Below, in pieces: positions 55,179 through 64,000 of a DNA stretch of 64,000 nucleotides (position 1 is the first letter of the stretch; every line of letters starts with the position of its first letter). The DNA is from an uncultured Bacteroidaceae bacterium (GTDB lineage Bacteria; Bacteroidota; Bacteroidia; Bacteroidales; Bacteroidaceae), in the NCBI GenBank assembly GCA_944320955.1, contig CALUJL010000021.1, positions 62,001 to 126,000 on the forward strand, in the 5' to 3' direction. Position numbers and translations under genes: made by a program. A model generated the notes under the pieces. The model saw only the letters and a program-made list of their open reading frames with translations, ran no database searches and had not been told where the DNA came from.

Positions 55179-57191
55179 ATGAACGATAGTAAACTGATGA
55201 CCCGCGCCGCAGACAACGTGCGCATCTTGGCCGCTTCCATGGTGGAAAAAGCCAAGTCCGGCCACCCCGGAGGTGCAATGGGTGGAGCCGATTTCGTAAA
55301 CGTACTCTTCTCCGAGTTCTTAGTCTATGACCCCGAGAATCCCCGCTGGGAGGGCCGCGACCGTTTCTTCCTCGACCCCGGCCACATGTCCCCCATGCTT
55401 TACTCCATTCTGGCCCTGACCGGCAAGTTCTCCATGGACGAACTCGCCACCTTCCGCCAGTGGGGCTCGCCCTGCCCCGGCCATCCCGAGGTAGACGTGA
55501 TGCGCGGCATCGAAAACACCTCCGGCCCGCTCGGCCAAGGCCATTGCTACGCCGTGGGAGCCGCCATAGCCGCCAAATTCCTGCAGGCACGGTTTGGCCA
55601 GGAAGTCATGGGCCAGACCATCTATGCCTACATCTCCGACGGAGGCGTGCAGGAAGAAATCTCCCAGGGCGCAGGCCGCATAGCCGGAACCCTCGGGCTG
55701 GACAACCTGGTCATGTTCTACGATTCCAACGACATCCAGCTCTCCACCGAGTGCGCCGCAGTGACCTGCGAAAATGTGGCCCAGAAATACGAATCCTGGA
55801 ACTGGAAAGTCATCACCATCAACGGCAACTGTCCCGACGAGATCCGCAAGGCCCTCCAGGAAGCCAAAGCCGAAAAAGAGCGTCCCACGCTGATCATCGG
55901 CAAGACCGTCATGGGTAAAGGCGCCCTGAAGGCCGACGGCAGCAGCTACGAGCGCAACTGCGCCACACACGGTGCGCCGCTCGGCGGAGATGCCTACGTC
56001 AATACCATCAAAGCCCTCGGCGGAGACCCGGAGAATCCCTTCGTCATCTTCCCCGAAGTGCAGGAACTCTATGCCAAGCGCGCTGCGGAACTGAAGCAAA
56101 TCGTAGCCGAAAAATACGCCGCCAAGGCCGCTTGGGCACAAGCCAACCCCGCACTGGCCGAAAAACTCGAATACTTCTTCAGCGGCAAGGCGCCCCAAGT
56201 GGACTGGAGCGCCATCCAGCAGAAAGCCGGCGCTGCCACGCGTGCCGCATCGGCCACCGTCCTGGGCGCACTCGCCGAGCAGGTAGAGAACATGATTTGC
56301 GCATCGGCCGACCTGAGCAACTCCGACAAGACCGACGGGTTCCTGAAGAAAACCCACGCCTTCAGCAAGGGCGACTTCACCGGCGCCTTCTTCCAGGCCG
56401 GAGTGGCAGAGCTCACGATGGCTTGCTGCTGCATCGGCATGGCCCTGCACGGCGGTGTCATCCCCGCGTGCGGCACCTTCTTCGTATTCTCCGACTACAT
56501 GAAACCCGCCGTCCGCATGGCCGCCCTCATGGAGCTGCCCGTGAAGTTCATCTGGACGCACGACGCTTTCCGCGTAGGCGAAGACGGCCCGACCCACGAG
56601 CCCGTAGAGCAGGAAGCACAGATCCGCCTGATGGAGAAACTGCAGAACCACCACGGGCACAACTCCATGCTCGTCCTCCGTCCGGCCGATGCGGAAGAGA
56701 CCACCCAGGCCTGGCGTCTGGCCATGGAGAACACCACTTCTCCCACGGGGCTCATCCTCTCCCGCCAGAACATCGAGATGCTTCCCGAAGGCAACGACTA
56801 CACCCAGGCCGGAAAGGGAGCTTATATCGTAGCCGGCTCCGACGCCCAGCCCGACGTGGTGCTCGTGGCCAGCGGATCCGAGGTCTCCACTTTGGTGGCC
56901 GGTGCTGCCCTCTTGCGCCAAGACGGCGTGAAGGTACGCATCGTATCCGCACCCTCCGAAGGCTTGTTCCGCACCCAGAGCAAAGAATACCAGGAGAGCG
57001 TCATCCCCGCCGAAGCCAAAGTGTTCGGCCTCACTGCCGGCCTGCCCGTCAACCTGCAGGGCCTCGTAGGCGCACACGGCAAAGTCTGGGGCCTCAGCTC
57101 CTTCGGTTTCTCCGCTCCCTACAAGGTGCTCGATGAGAAACTGGGCTTCACGGCCGAAAACGTCTACAAGCAAGTAAAAGAAATGCTGTAG
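55179..57191 (+). CDS. tkt: Transketolase
   Basis: A 670-residue thiamine-diphosphate enzyme of the pentose phosphate pathway. N-terminal KSGHPGGAMGGADF (about 26-39), the TPP-site loop YISDGGVQEE (about 149-158) followed by DSNDIQLS, and the pyrimidine domain with GALAEQVENM and HDAFRVGEDGPTHEP (about 464-478) are all present. In this location it handles xylulose-5-P made from arabinose. A 13-bp-stem hairpin follows before rpiB. Confidence 0.95.
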   Translation: MNDSKLMTRAADNVRILAASMVEKAKSGHPGGAMGGADFVNVLFSEFLVYDPENPRWEGRDRFFLDPGHMSPMLYSILALTGKFSMDELATFRQWGSPCPGHPEVDVMRGIENTSGPLGQGHCYAVGAAIAAKFLQARFGQEVMGQTIYAYISDGGVQEEISQGAGRIAGTLGLDNLVMFYDSNDIQLSTECAAVTCENVAQKYESWNWKVITINGNCPDEIRKALQEAKAEKERPTLIIGKTVMGKGALKADGSSYERNCATHGAPLGGDAYVNTIKALGGDPENPFVIFPEVQELYAKRAAELKQIVAEKYAAKAAWAQANPALAEKLEYFFSGKAPQVDWSAIQQKAGAATRAASATVLGALAEQVENMICASADLSNSDKTDGFLKKTHAFSKGDFTGAFFQAGVAELTMACCCIGMALHGGVIPACGTFFVFSDYMKPAVRMAALMELPVKFIWTHDAFRVGEDGPTHEPVEQEAQIRLMEKLQNHHGHNSMLVLRPADAEETTQAWRLAMENTTSPTGLILSRQNIEMLPEGNDYTQAGKGAYIVAGSDAQPDVVLVASGSEVSTLVAGAALLRQDGVKVRIVSAPSEGLFRTQSKEYQESVIPAEAKVFGLTAGLPVNLQGLVGAHGKVWGLSSFGFSAPYKVLDEKLGFTAENVYKQVKEML

Positions 57192-57222
57192 CCCCCACCT
57201 GCTCCGGCAGACCATACATCCC

Positions 57223-57270
57223 GCAGGCCATGGGGCGAAACCCGTCCCCATGGCCTGCCCTTATTTATCC
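57223..57270 (+). terminator. Hairpin between tkt and rpiB
   Basis: A perfect 13-bp stem (57223-57235 with 57246-57258) with a 10-nt loop is followed by CCTTATTTAT. The T-tract is imperfect, so partial read-through into rpiB is possible. Confidence 0.7.
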
Positions 57271-57294
57271 ACGCCACTAAATCCACAAAAAGAC

Positions 57295-57738
57295 ATGAAC
57301 CACAAAATCATCGGGCTCGCCTCCGACCACGCCGGGTACGAGCTGAAACAATTCGTCAAGCAATGGCTCGACCAGAAAGGATGGGCCTATAAAGACTTCG
57401 GCACCAGCAGCACCGAAAGCTGCGACTATGCCGACTACGCCCACCCCCTTGCCTCCGCCGTAGAAAGCGGCGAGTGCTACCCCGGCATCGCCATCTGCGG
57501 CAGCGGAAACGGCATCAACATGACGCTCAACCACCACGACGGCATCCGCGCCGCCCTCTGCTGGATACCCGAAATCGCCCGCCTGGCCCGCCAGCACAAC
57601 GACGCCAACATCGTCGTCATGCCCGGCCGCTTCATCGATACCCAGACCGCTTCGGAAATCCTGGAAGCCTTCTTCACCACCGACTTCGAGGGAGGCCGCC
57701 ACTTGCGCCGCATCCAGAAGATTCCCGTACAGAAATAA
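57295..57738 (+). CDS. rpiB: Ribose-5-phosphate isomerase B
   Basis: A 147-residue RpiB/LacAB-family isomerase with LASDHAGYELK (N-terminal Asp/His), CGSGNGINMTLN (catalytic Cys and Gly loop, about 66-77) and HNDANIVVMPGRF (about 99-111). It interconverts ribose-5-P and ribulose-5-P. The ATG at 57295 gives the standard N-terminus; an upstream ATG at 57250 lies in the terminator. It ends the pentose module and is followed by an intrinsic terminator. Confidence 0.94.
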   Translation: MNHKIIGLASDHAGYELKQFVKQWLDQKGWAYKDFGTSSTESCDYADYAHPLASAVESGECYPGIAICGSGNGINMTLNHHDGIRAALCWIPEIARLARQHNDANIVVMPGRFIDTQTASEILEAFFTTDFEGGRHLRRIQKIPVQK

Positions 57739-57772
57739 ACCTAAAACAAATCCAGCAAGACCGGGAAAACCA

Positions 57773-57814
57773 GCCGGGCGATGGGGAGCAAACTCCTCAC
57801 CGCCCGGCCTTTTT
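57773..57814 (+). terminator. Intrinsic terminator after rpiB
   Basis: Arms 57773-57788 and 57793-57808 pair over 16 positions with one mismatch and one G-U, around loop CAAA, followed by CTTTTT. Confidence 0.85.
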
Positions 57815-57871
57815 CATGCCCGGAGTCCCGATACGGGGCAGGCGCTTCCTCCCCCACCGATGCCGTCCCGC

Positions 57872-58750
57872 CTATGGAACGGCCACCTTACGCCCGTTTA
57901 CCACATACACCCCAGGATCCAAGCGGAAAGACCTTTCTCCCTCCAGACTGCCCGAATGGAGCACCCGCCCGGAGCCGTCGCACACGACATACCGGCATTC
58001 CTCCGCAGCCCGGAGCCGAATCATCCCTTCGTCGGCCTCCACGGCCAAGCCTTCCTCCCGGGAAACGGGAGCAACGCCCGATCCGTCACCACAACTGACA
58101 CGCGGCGTCTCGTCGTCATTCACCACTATTTCGTCGATAAACACCGCGAAATCCTCCGCCAGCCCATGCGGCGATTCGCAATGGGGCACGACCACCAGGC
58201 TATGGATCTCCACCCCGTCGGCCGTCCGCACGGGGAAAACAGCATCCGCCCAGCGCCCCACGGCCACCGTGTCGGCCGAAAACACCCAGAACTGCTCCGT
58301 CTCGGCCGGCTGGCCCGCATCGTCCGACCGCCGCCCCAAGCCCACGAGCATCACCCGTCCCGCCACCGGACGATGGAGGAAGACGTGTACATACTTCACC
58401 GCGTCGCCCGTGGCAAACGGCTCCGCCAAGTCCACCCGCGCGCCGAACACATTGCTCCCGAAGCGGGAGCGCTGGAAGCCCAACATCCGGCCCGTCGCAT
58501 TCGGGCACACGCCGGTCGCCCCGTCCGTCTCCTGCAGATGATTCCTCACCACGGCCACATTCCCTTCCAGCCGCTGCGGCCCGCCGCGGAAAGGCGACTC
58601 CTCCCAGCGGTCGTAGACACCGACCGAGGCGAAGCCCCCCGTCTCAAACGAAACACTCACTTCCGCCTGCCCTGCCGCGGGGTGCGGGAACAAAACCGAA
58701 AGCCCTGCCGCCAGGCACAGGCCGGCCCAAACATTCGAATATCTCTTCAT
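57872..58750 (-). CDS. Secreted protein of unknown function with T9SS-like C-terminus
   Basis: A 292-residue protein with a signal peptide (cleavage near AAGQA, about residue 27), a beta-rich body (about 30-205) resembling a carbohydrate-binding jelly roll, and a tail ending GVYVVNGRKVAVP. The tail resembles C-terminal sorting segments of type IX secretion cargo and short endings common in Bacteroides glycan enzymes. I do not recognise the main domain. It starts 11 bp after the GH29 stop on the same strand, so it probably acts on the same glycan. Confidence 0.65.
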   Translation of the reverse strand: MKRYSNVWAGLCLAAGLSVLFPHPAAGQAEVSVSFETGGFASVGVYDRWEESPFRGGPQRLEGNVAVVRNHLQETDGATGVCPNATGRMLGFQRSRFGSNVFGARVDLAEPFATGDAVKYVHVFLHRPVAGRVMLVGLGRRSDDAGQPAETEQFWVFSADTVAVGRWADAVFPVRTADGVEIHSLVVVPHCESPHGLAEDFAVFIDEIVVNDDETPRVSCGDGSGVAPVSREEGLAVEADEGMIRLRAAEECRYVVCDGSGRVLHSGSLEGERSFRLDPGVYVVNGRKVAVP

Positions 58751-58761
58751 AAACTTTCTCT

Positions 58762-60289
58762 TCAATAAACCGATATGGTATGAATCAGCGGGCACGCCCT
58801 TGAGTCCTCTATGGTAATGCGCACGAACCGCGCCGGGAAGCCTTCGCCCGGATCGGCCGTACTGCCGTTGAGCGGGACAATGCGCTTGTAGCCCACCGTC
58901 GTACATTCCACGCCCACGGCCCGCGGCGTCCACGCCTCGCCGTCCAGGCTCGTCTCCACCCGGAAGCCGCGCACCCGCTGCCCCCGGCGTATGTATTCCT
59001 GCAAAGCCACGTAGCGCACCGTTTCCACCTCCGGCCATTCCAGCACAACCGAAGCCCGCGTCACACTGTCGTCCGTGGCCCAATAAGAATCCCCGTCCCC
59101 GTCGTTCAGGTTTGCGGCCGCATAGTCGCGCCCCGCCCCGGCCCGCCTCGTGGCCGAAGCAGAAGCCCGGGCCCGGAGTGCCAGGTCGTTGCCCAGATAG
59201 GTATCGATCATCCGCCCCAGTTCTTCCATGCGCTCCACCGTGGCCGCAGGCAGCGATCCGGAACGGTCGGGAGGCAGGTTGAGCACGAGGTTCGCATTCC
59301 GCCCGACCGTCTCCAGATACATCCGGAAAAGCTCGTCGGCCGATTTCAATTCCTCGCCCGGATGCCAGAACCAACCGTCGTTCGTGACCATCGCGTCCGC
59401 CTCGCCGGGAAACCAGGTCCAGCCGCTTTCCTCGCCCGAGGCCGTGTTTCCCGCCCCGGCCAGGCCGCGCCCCGAGGCGCACCAGTTGGTCTCGGCCCCG
59501 CGCCCCGCCTCGTTTCCTATCCAACGCGCCTCGCCTCCCACGCCCCAGAGCACGCAGTTCGGGGCCAGGCTGTGAACGAGCGGGTCGAGGTTGGGGATGT
59601 CATAATAAACCGCGGAGATGGTGCGGGATTCGTCGGCACCGCCGTAGTATCCGTCACCACCGTTGGCGCCATCGAGCCAGAGTTCGAACAATTCCCCCCC
59701 CCCTATCATAGGAGGCAAGCTCCCGGCATTGGGGCCAGAACACCTCGTCTATATAACGGCGCGTCCCGTAGTAGGCGCTGTTCCGGTCCCACGGAGAGAC
59801 GTAAAAGCCGAACTTCAGCCCTGCCTCGCGCGCCGCCTCGGCAAAATCGCGCGGCAGGTCGAGCTCCCGCGCATAAGCATTGCCGCCAGCATCCGCACAG
59901 TTGTAATCTGTCGCAGCCGTAGGCCAGAGGCAGAAACCATCGTGGTGCTTCACCACGGCAATCCCGCCCTTCATCCGCGCGGCCTTCGCCGCTGCCAGCC
60001 ACTGCCGCACATCGGGCCGCGCCGTCGGCGTGAAAAGAGCCGGGTCCTCGCCTCCGTTCCCCCACTCTTGGCCCGTGTACGTGTTCAGCCCGTAGTGGAA
60101 AAAGGCATAAAACTCCACCTCGTGCCACGCCAGCTGCCGCTCCGTGGGCAGCGGATGCAGCGGGGCCGGCTCATTGTCGGGGTTGGGAAGAGCCTGCTCC
60201 ACGAGCACAAATTCGCTCTGGGCCCGGCTCTCCGAAAACGGGAAGAGAGCCGCCAGAAAAAACAAGACGAACGAAAAACAATTCTTCAT
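58762..60289 (-). pseudogene. GH29 alpha-L-fucosidase gene, frameshifted at a G10 tract
   Basis: Two overlapping reading frames together make one GH29 enzyme. 60289 to 59694 encodes a signal peptide and the N-terminal barrel (FFHYGLNTYTGQEW, KHHDGFCLWPT). 59703 to 58762 encodes the rest, including the nucleophile region ELWLDGANGG and a C-terminal F5/8-type discoidin domain. They are out of register at ten G residues on the coding strand. Nine would join YDRGG to ELFELWLDG and give about 508 residues, normal for the family. It is either a slipped-strand ON/OFF switch, a decayed gene or a sequencing error. It is upstream of the secreted-protein gene. Confidence 0.8.
59694..59703 (-). repeat. 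G10 homopolymer (C10 on plus strand) in GH29
   Basis: Ten consecutive C on the plus strand at the exact point where the GH29 frame shifts. Such tracts are prone to slippage in replication and in sequencing. Confidence 0.85.
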
Positions 60290-60364
60290 GACTTCTATTC
60301 TTTGCGAAATTCCGCACCCGGCTGCGTGCCGCGGCAGGGAAGCAGTGGCAAAGCTAATCTTTTT

Positions 60365-60475
60365 TCCCGAAAAGTCCCGCCACTTTGCGGAAAAAGCGCT
60401 GCATGTTTTCTGGAAAAGCCCCGCAGGTTTCCGGGAAAAGCGCCGCTCCTTTTTTTCCGGAAAGCCCCCGCGTCC
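60365..60475. repeat. 22-bp-period hairpin array R10 (longest)
   Basis: AAAG anchors at 60371, 60393, 60415 and 60437 are each 22 bp apart, then one at 60461 (24 bp, due to an extended T run). It lies in the 318-bp divergent gap between GH29 and recJ, which holds no gene. A weak -7-like TAACTTTA at 60542 may serve recJ. Confidence 0.88.
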
Positions 60476-60607
60476 GCCCGCCGGTTTGCACTTTTATCCA
60501 AAATAATACTAATGAAACAAGAGCAAGCCCCTCCTTTTTCGTAACTTTACCCGCTCGAAAGGCCCCGCCCTTTCGCCCCGGAAAGAAAAAAGCAAAACAC
60601 CATATAA

Positions 60608-62335
60608 ATGAATCAGAGATGGGACTATCAATCTCCTACACCCGAACAAACCGAAGAGAGCCGGCAGCTGGCTGACGAACTCGGCCTGCACCCGACCTTG
60701 GCCCGCTTCCTCATAGAGAGGGGCATATACAAGGCCGAAGAAGCACACGCGTTTTTCCACCCGCAGCTCACGCAGCTCCACGACCCGTTTCTCATGAAAG
60801 ACATGGACCGGGCAGTAGACCGCCTGAACCAAGCCTTGGGAAGGAAGGAGCGCATCATGGTGTTCGGTGACTACGACGTGGACGGGACGACAGCAGTCGC
60901 GCTCGTCTACAACTTCCTGCGCCAGTATTCCTCCAACCTAGAGTACTACATCCCCGACCGCGACAAGGAGGGCTACGGCGTCTCCCTGCAGGCCGTCGAC
61001 CTGGCCGCGGCCCACGGCGTGCGGCTCATCATCATCCTCGACTGCGGCATCAAGGCCGTCGAGGAAATAGCCTATGCCCGCACCCTCGGCATCGACTTCA
61101 TCATCTGCGACCACCACGTGCCCGACGCCGAACTGCCCCCCGCCCTGGCCATCCTCAACGCCAAGCGCGCCGACAACACCTACCCCTACACCGACCTCTC
61201 CGGCTGCGGCGTGGGATTCAAGCTCATGCAGGCCTTCGCCCGGAGCAACGGCATCCGCTTCCACAAGCTCATCCCCCTGCTCGACCTCGTGGCGCTGAGC
61301 ATAGCCTCCGACATCGTACCCATCATGGGCGAAAACCGCATCCTCGCCTACCACGGCCTGCGCCAGCTCAACCACAACCCCACCACGGGGCTGAAAGCCA
61401 TCATCGACGTCTGCTCGCTCACGGGGCGCGAGCTCACCATGAACGACATCATCTTCCGCATCGGCCCCCGCCTCAACGCCTCCGGGCGCATCCAGAAAGG
61501 CGAAGAAGCCGTGGAACTCCTGATCGAAAAAGACCTCAAAAAAGCAAAAGAAAAAGCCCAGCGCATCAACCAGTACAACGAAACGCGCAAGGACATCGAC
61601 AAGACCATGACCGAAGAGGCCAACCAAATCGTGGAAAAGCTCAACGGCCCGCGGCAGAGGCACTCCATCGTGCTCTACAACAAGGAGTGGCACCGCGGAG
61701 TCATCGGCATCGTCGCCTCCCGCCTTACGGAGGTCTACTACCGCCCGGCAGTCGTCCTGACACAAACAGGCGGCATCGCCACCGGTTCCGCCCGCTCCGT
61801 CTCGGGATTCGACGTCTACAAAGCCATCGACCACTGCCGCGACCTGCTGCTCAACTTCGGCGGACACACCTACGCCGCAGGCCTCTCGCTGAAAACGGAG
61901 AACGTCGAGGAATTTACGAAGCGCTTCGAGGAATATGTGGCTGCCCACATCCTGCCCGAGCAGCAGTCGCCGGTACTTCATGTAGATGCTTTGCTCGATT
62001 TCCAAGACATCACGTTCAGATTCTACCAGGACCTGAAGAAATTCGCCCCCCACGGCCCGGGAAACCCCAAGCCCGTCTTCATGACGCAGAAGGTCTACGA
62101 CTACGGGACCAGCAAGATTGTCGGACACCACCAGGAGCATCTCAAACTGGAGCTGGTGGGCGGCACGTCGGGGTGCGTGATGAACGGCATTGCCTTTGGC
62201 CAGGGCGAACGCTGGAAGCACATCCGCACGAAGCGCGCCTTCGACATTTGCTACACCATTGAGGAGAATACCCACAAGCGCGGCGAGCTCCAGCTCCAGA
62301 TAGAGGACATCCGCCCCAACGAGCAGAAGGAGTAG
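60608..62335 (+). CDS. recJ: Single-stranded-DNA-specific exonuclease RecJ
   Basis: A 575-residue 5'-3' exonuclease of the DHH family. Metal-binding motifs are VFGDYDVDGTTA (about 83-94), ILDCGIKA, ICDHHVPD (DHH, about 168-175) and a later SIASDIVP. The DHHA1 domain carries GSARSVSGFD and FGGHTYAAGLSL (about 417-428), followed by an OB-like C-terminal domain. It acts in recombination, mismatch and base-excision repair. It lies 22 bp upstream of the recQ-like helicase, a logical RecQ-RecJ end-resection pair. Confidence 0.96.
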   Translation: MNQRWDYQSPTPEQTEESRQLADELGLHPTLARFLIERGIYKAEEAHAFFHPQLTQLHDPFLMKDMDRAVDRLNQALGRKERIMVFGDYDVDGTTAVALVYNFLRQYSSNLEYYIPDRDKEGYGVSLQAVDLAAAHGVRLIIILDCGIKAVEEIAYARTLGIDFIICDHHVPDAELPPALAILNAKRADNTYPYTDLSGCGVGFKLMQAFARSNGIRFHKLIPLLDLVALSIASDIVPIMGENRILAYHGLRQLNHNPTTGLKAIIDVCSLTGRELTMNDIIFRIGPRLNASGRIQKGEEAVELLIEKDLKKAKEKAQRINQYNETRKDIDKTMTEEANQIVEKLNGPRQRHSIVLYNKEWHRGVIGIVASRLTEVYYRPAVVLTQTGGIATGSARSVSGFDVYKAIDHCRDLLLNFGGHTYAAGLSLKTENVEEFTKRFEEYVAAHILPEQQSPVLHVDALLDFQDITFRFYQDLKKFAPHGPGNPKPVFMTQKVYDYGTSKIVGHHQEHLKLELVGGTSGCVMNGIAFGQGERWKHIRTKRAFDICYTIEENTHKRGELQLQIEDIRPNEQKE

Positions 62336-62357
62336 CCCCGCCGCCCGGCGCAACTTT

Positions 62358-64000
62358 ATGGACAGCCCGTTCCGCGACATACTGAAGAGATACTGGGGTT
62401 TCGACGACTTCCGGGGCATCCAGCGGGAAATCATCGAGAGCATCGCCTCCGGCCACGACACGCTCGGCCTCATGCCCACGGGCGGCGGGAAATCCGTCAC
62501 CTTCCAGGTCCCGGCCCTTGCGCAGCCGGGGCTCTGCCTGGTCGTCACGCCGCTCATCTCCCTGATGAAGGACCAGGTGCGCAACCTGCGCCGCCGCGGC
62601 ATCAAGGCGGCCGCCGTCTACTCCGGGATGACGCGGGGCGAGATAGAAACCGCGCTGGACAACTGCATCTTCGGAGGCTACAAATTCCTCTACGTCTCGC
62701 CCGAGCGGATGATGACGCAGCTCTTTCTCGCAAAGTTCCGCGCCATGGAGATTTCCTTCCTCACCGTCGACGAAAGCCACTGCATCTCCCAGTGGGGCTA
62801 CGACTTCCGTCCCAGCTATCTCCGCATCGCCGAGCTGCGCGCGCTGCACCCCGGGGCGCCCGTGCTGGCCCTCACGGCCACGGCCACGCCCGCCGTCGTG
62901 GACGACATACAGGAGAAACTCCGCTTCCGCCCCGGCGCACAGGTCTTCCGCATGAGCTTCGAGCGGAAAGGGCTGGCCTACGTGGTACGCCCCTGCCCCG
63001 ACAAGCAGACGGAGCTGCTCCACATCCTGAAACACACGGGCGGCAGCGCCATAGTCTATGCGCGCAGCCGGAAAAAGACCAAGGAAACGGCCGCTTACCT
63101 GCGCGATCAGGGCATAAGCGCCGCGCACTACCACGCCGGACTTCCCCACGAGACGAAAGACCGCCTGCAGGAAGAGTGGCACCACGACGCTTTCCGCGTC
63201 ATGGTGGCCACCAACGCCTTCGGCATGGGCATCGACAAGCCCGACGTGCGCCTCGTGGTCCACATCGACGTGCCCGATTCGCTCGAAGCCTACTTCCAGG
63301 AAGCCGGGCGCGCCGGGCGCGACGGCCGCAAGGCCTACGCCGTGCTCCTCTACCAGCCCACGGACGTGGCCGGACTCTGGCGGCAGCTGAGCATCTCCTA
63401 CCCGCCGAAAGACTACCTGCGCGAGGTCTACGAAAAAGTATGCTTCTACCTCCAGGTCGCCATGGGCTACGGCAGCGGGCGCAACTTCGACTTCGACACG
63501 GAAGAGTTCTGCCGCCGCTTCCACTTCCACCCCGCCACGGCCGAGAGCGCCCTGCGGCTGCTGGCCCAGGCCGGCTACATCGACTACGAGGACGAGCCCG
63601 ACAATGCCTCGCGACTCCACTTCCTCCTGCCCCGCGATGCGCTCTACGGGCTCGACCTGCCCGAGGAGTCCGACCGCCTCATGCAACTCGTCCTGCGCAC
63701 CTACCCGGGCCTCTTCTCCGACTATGCCTTCATCAGCGAGGAGCGCCTTGCCGCCACGCTCGGGCTCACGCGGCAAGCCGTCTACGAAGACCTCACGGGG
63801 CTGGACCGCCGCGGCATCGTCCACTACGTGCCCCGCAAGCGGACGCCCCTGCTCGCCTTCCGCACCGACCGCCTCCCCCCCGGCAAGCTGCAGTTCCCCC
63901 CGGCCATCTACGAAGAACGCATCCGCCAGGCCGAGCGCCGCATAGAGGCCATGGCAGACTACATCAGCTCCACCGACACCTGCCGCCAGCAGCTCCTGCT
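62358..64000 (+). CDS. RecQ-family ATP-dependent DNA helicase, 3' end outside window
   Basis: An open frame from the ATG at 62358 with no stop before the window end (547 codons visible). Helicase motifs are MPTGGGKSVTFQ (Walker A, about 35-46), TPLISLMKDQV, VDESHCISQWGYDFRP (DESH plus aromatic loop, about 137-152), LTATATP, ATNAFGMGIDKPDVR and QEAGRAGRDG. The sequence then enters the winged-helix region and stops at CRQQLL, the start of the zinc-binding site. With RecJ it would unwind and resect DNA ends. Confidence 0.93.
   Translation, partial: MDSPFRDILKRYWGFDDFRGIQREIIESIASGHDTLGLMPTGGGKSVTFQVPALAQPGLCLVVTPLISLMKDQVRNLRRRGIKAAAVYSGMTRGEIETALDNCIFGGYKFLYVSPERMMTQLFLAKFRAMEISFLTVDESHCISQWGYDFRPSYLRIAELRALHPGAPVLALTATATPAVVDDIQEKLRFRPGAQVFRMSFERKGLAYVVRPCPDKQTELLHILKHTGGSAIVYARSRKKTKETAAYLRDQGISAAHYHAGLPHETKDRLQEEWHHDAFRVMVATNAFGMGIDKPDVRLVVHIDVPDSLEAYFQEAGRAGRDGRKAYAVLLYQPTDVAGLWRQLSISYPPKDYLREVYEKVCFYLQVAMGYGSGRNFDFDTEEFCRRFHFHPATAESALRLLAQAGYIDYEDEPDNASRLHFLLPRDALYGLDLPEESDRLMQLVLRTYPGLFSDYAFISEERLAATLGLTRQAVYEDLTGLDRRGIVHYVPRKRTPLLAFRTDRLPPGKLQFPPAIYEERIRQAERRIEAMADYISSTDTCRQQLL

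Overview
The window comes from a GC-rich member of the Bacteroidales, probably Bacteroidaceae. Three lines of evidence support this: repeated Bacteroidetes-type promoters (-33 TTTG, -7 TAnnTTTG); families largely confined to the phylum (DUF3078, DUF3575, DUF5119, DUF4374, Mfa/FimA-type fimbrillins, Nudix-type AraR); and a galactose-arabinose cluster and leuACD-leuB order like those of gut Bacteroides. I see no rRNA, tRNA, insertion sequence, prophage or CRISPR array.

Layout. 1-1007 is the tail of a DUF1015 gene. 1148-6043 (minus) is a TonB-receptor / DUF4374 lipoprotein / PepSY membrane protein operon, probably for iron or siderophore uptake. 6317-22131 is mostly housekeeping: a PD-(D/E)XK nuclease, RadA, an RsmI-like methyltransferase, PBP1A, endonuclease III, a DUF3078 protein, CTP synthase, YidC, an M23 peptidase, a small membrane protein, an EEP-family protein and PepD. 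22440-23042 is an OmpH/Skp-like protein. 23211-30348 is a fimbrial locus: a tyrosine recombinase, a 194-bp segment bounded by perfect 23-bp inverted repeats and carrying an outward promoter, then DUF3575, DUF5119, fimbrillin and a large tip-adhesin-like protein. As assembled, the promoter points away from the fimbrial genes, which is the predicted OFF state. 30480-32393 is a RelA/SpoT homologue. 32720-39233 is the leucine operon (leuA, leuC, leuD, a citramalate-synthase-like gene, leuB), preceded by a Leu-rich leader peptide and a mutually exclusive antiterminator/terminator pair. 39362-41049 holds a split LysO exporter and a GT2 glycosyltransferase. 41522-45112 is galM-transporter-galK. 45361-57738 is L-arabinose catabolism: a lipoprotein mutarotase, AraR, AraD, AraA, AraB, then GH97, GH51, transketolase and RpiB. 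57872-60289 (minus) is a secreted protein plus a GH29 fucosidase broken at a G10 tract. 60608-64000 is RecJ and the start of RecQ.

The most unusual structure is dispersed across the window. Eleven short arrays are built on a strict 22-bp period (AAAG, about eight variable bases, CTTTT, CCGGG/A). They lie between or inside operons, and in two cases inside the 5' coding region of exported proteins. Most units can fold into A-stem-loop-stem-T hairpins, and at least one forms a canonical terminator.

How the parts work together: GH51, GH97 and GH29 enzymes release arabinose, galactose or fucose outside the cytoplasm. The mutarotases, transporter, GalK and AraABD then take the sugars into central metabolism, with transketolase and RpiB handling the pentose phosphates. 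AraR presumably senses arabinose. The surface is variable through the invertible fimbrial promoter and possibly through two 10-nt homopolymer tracts.
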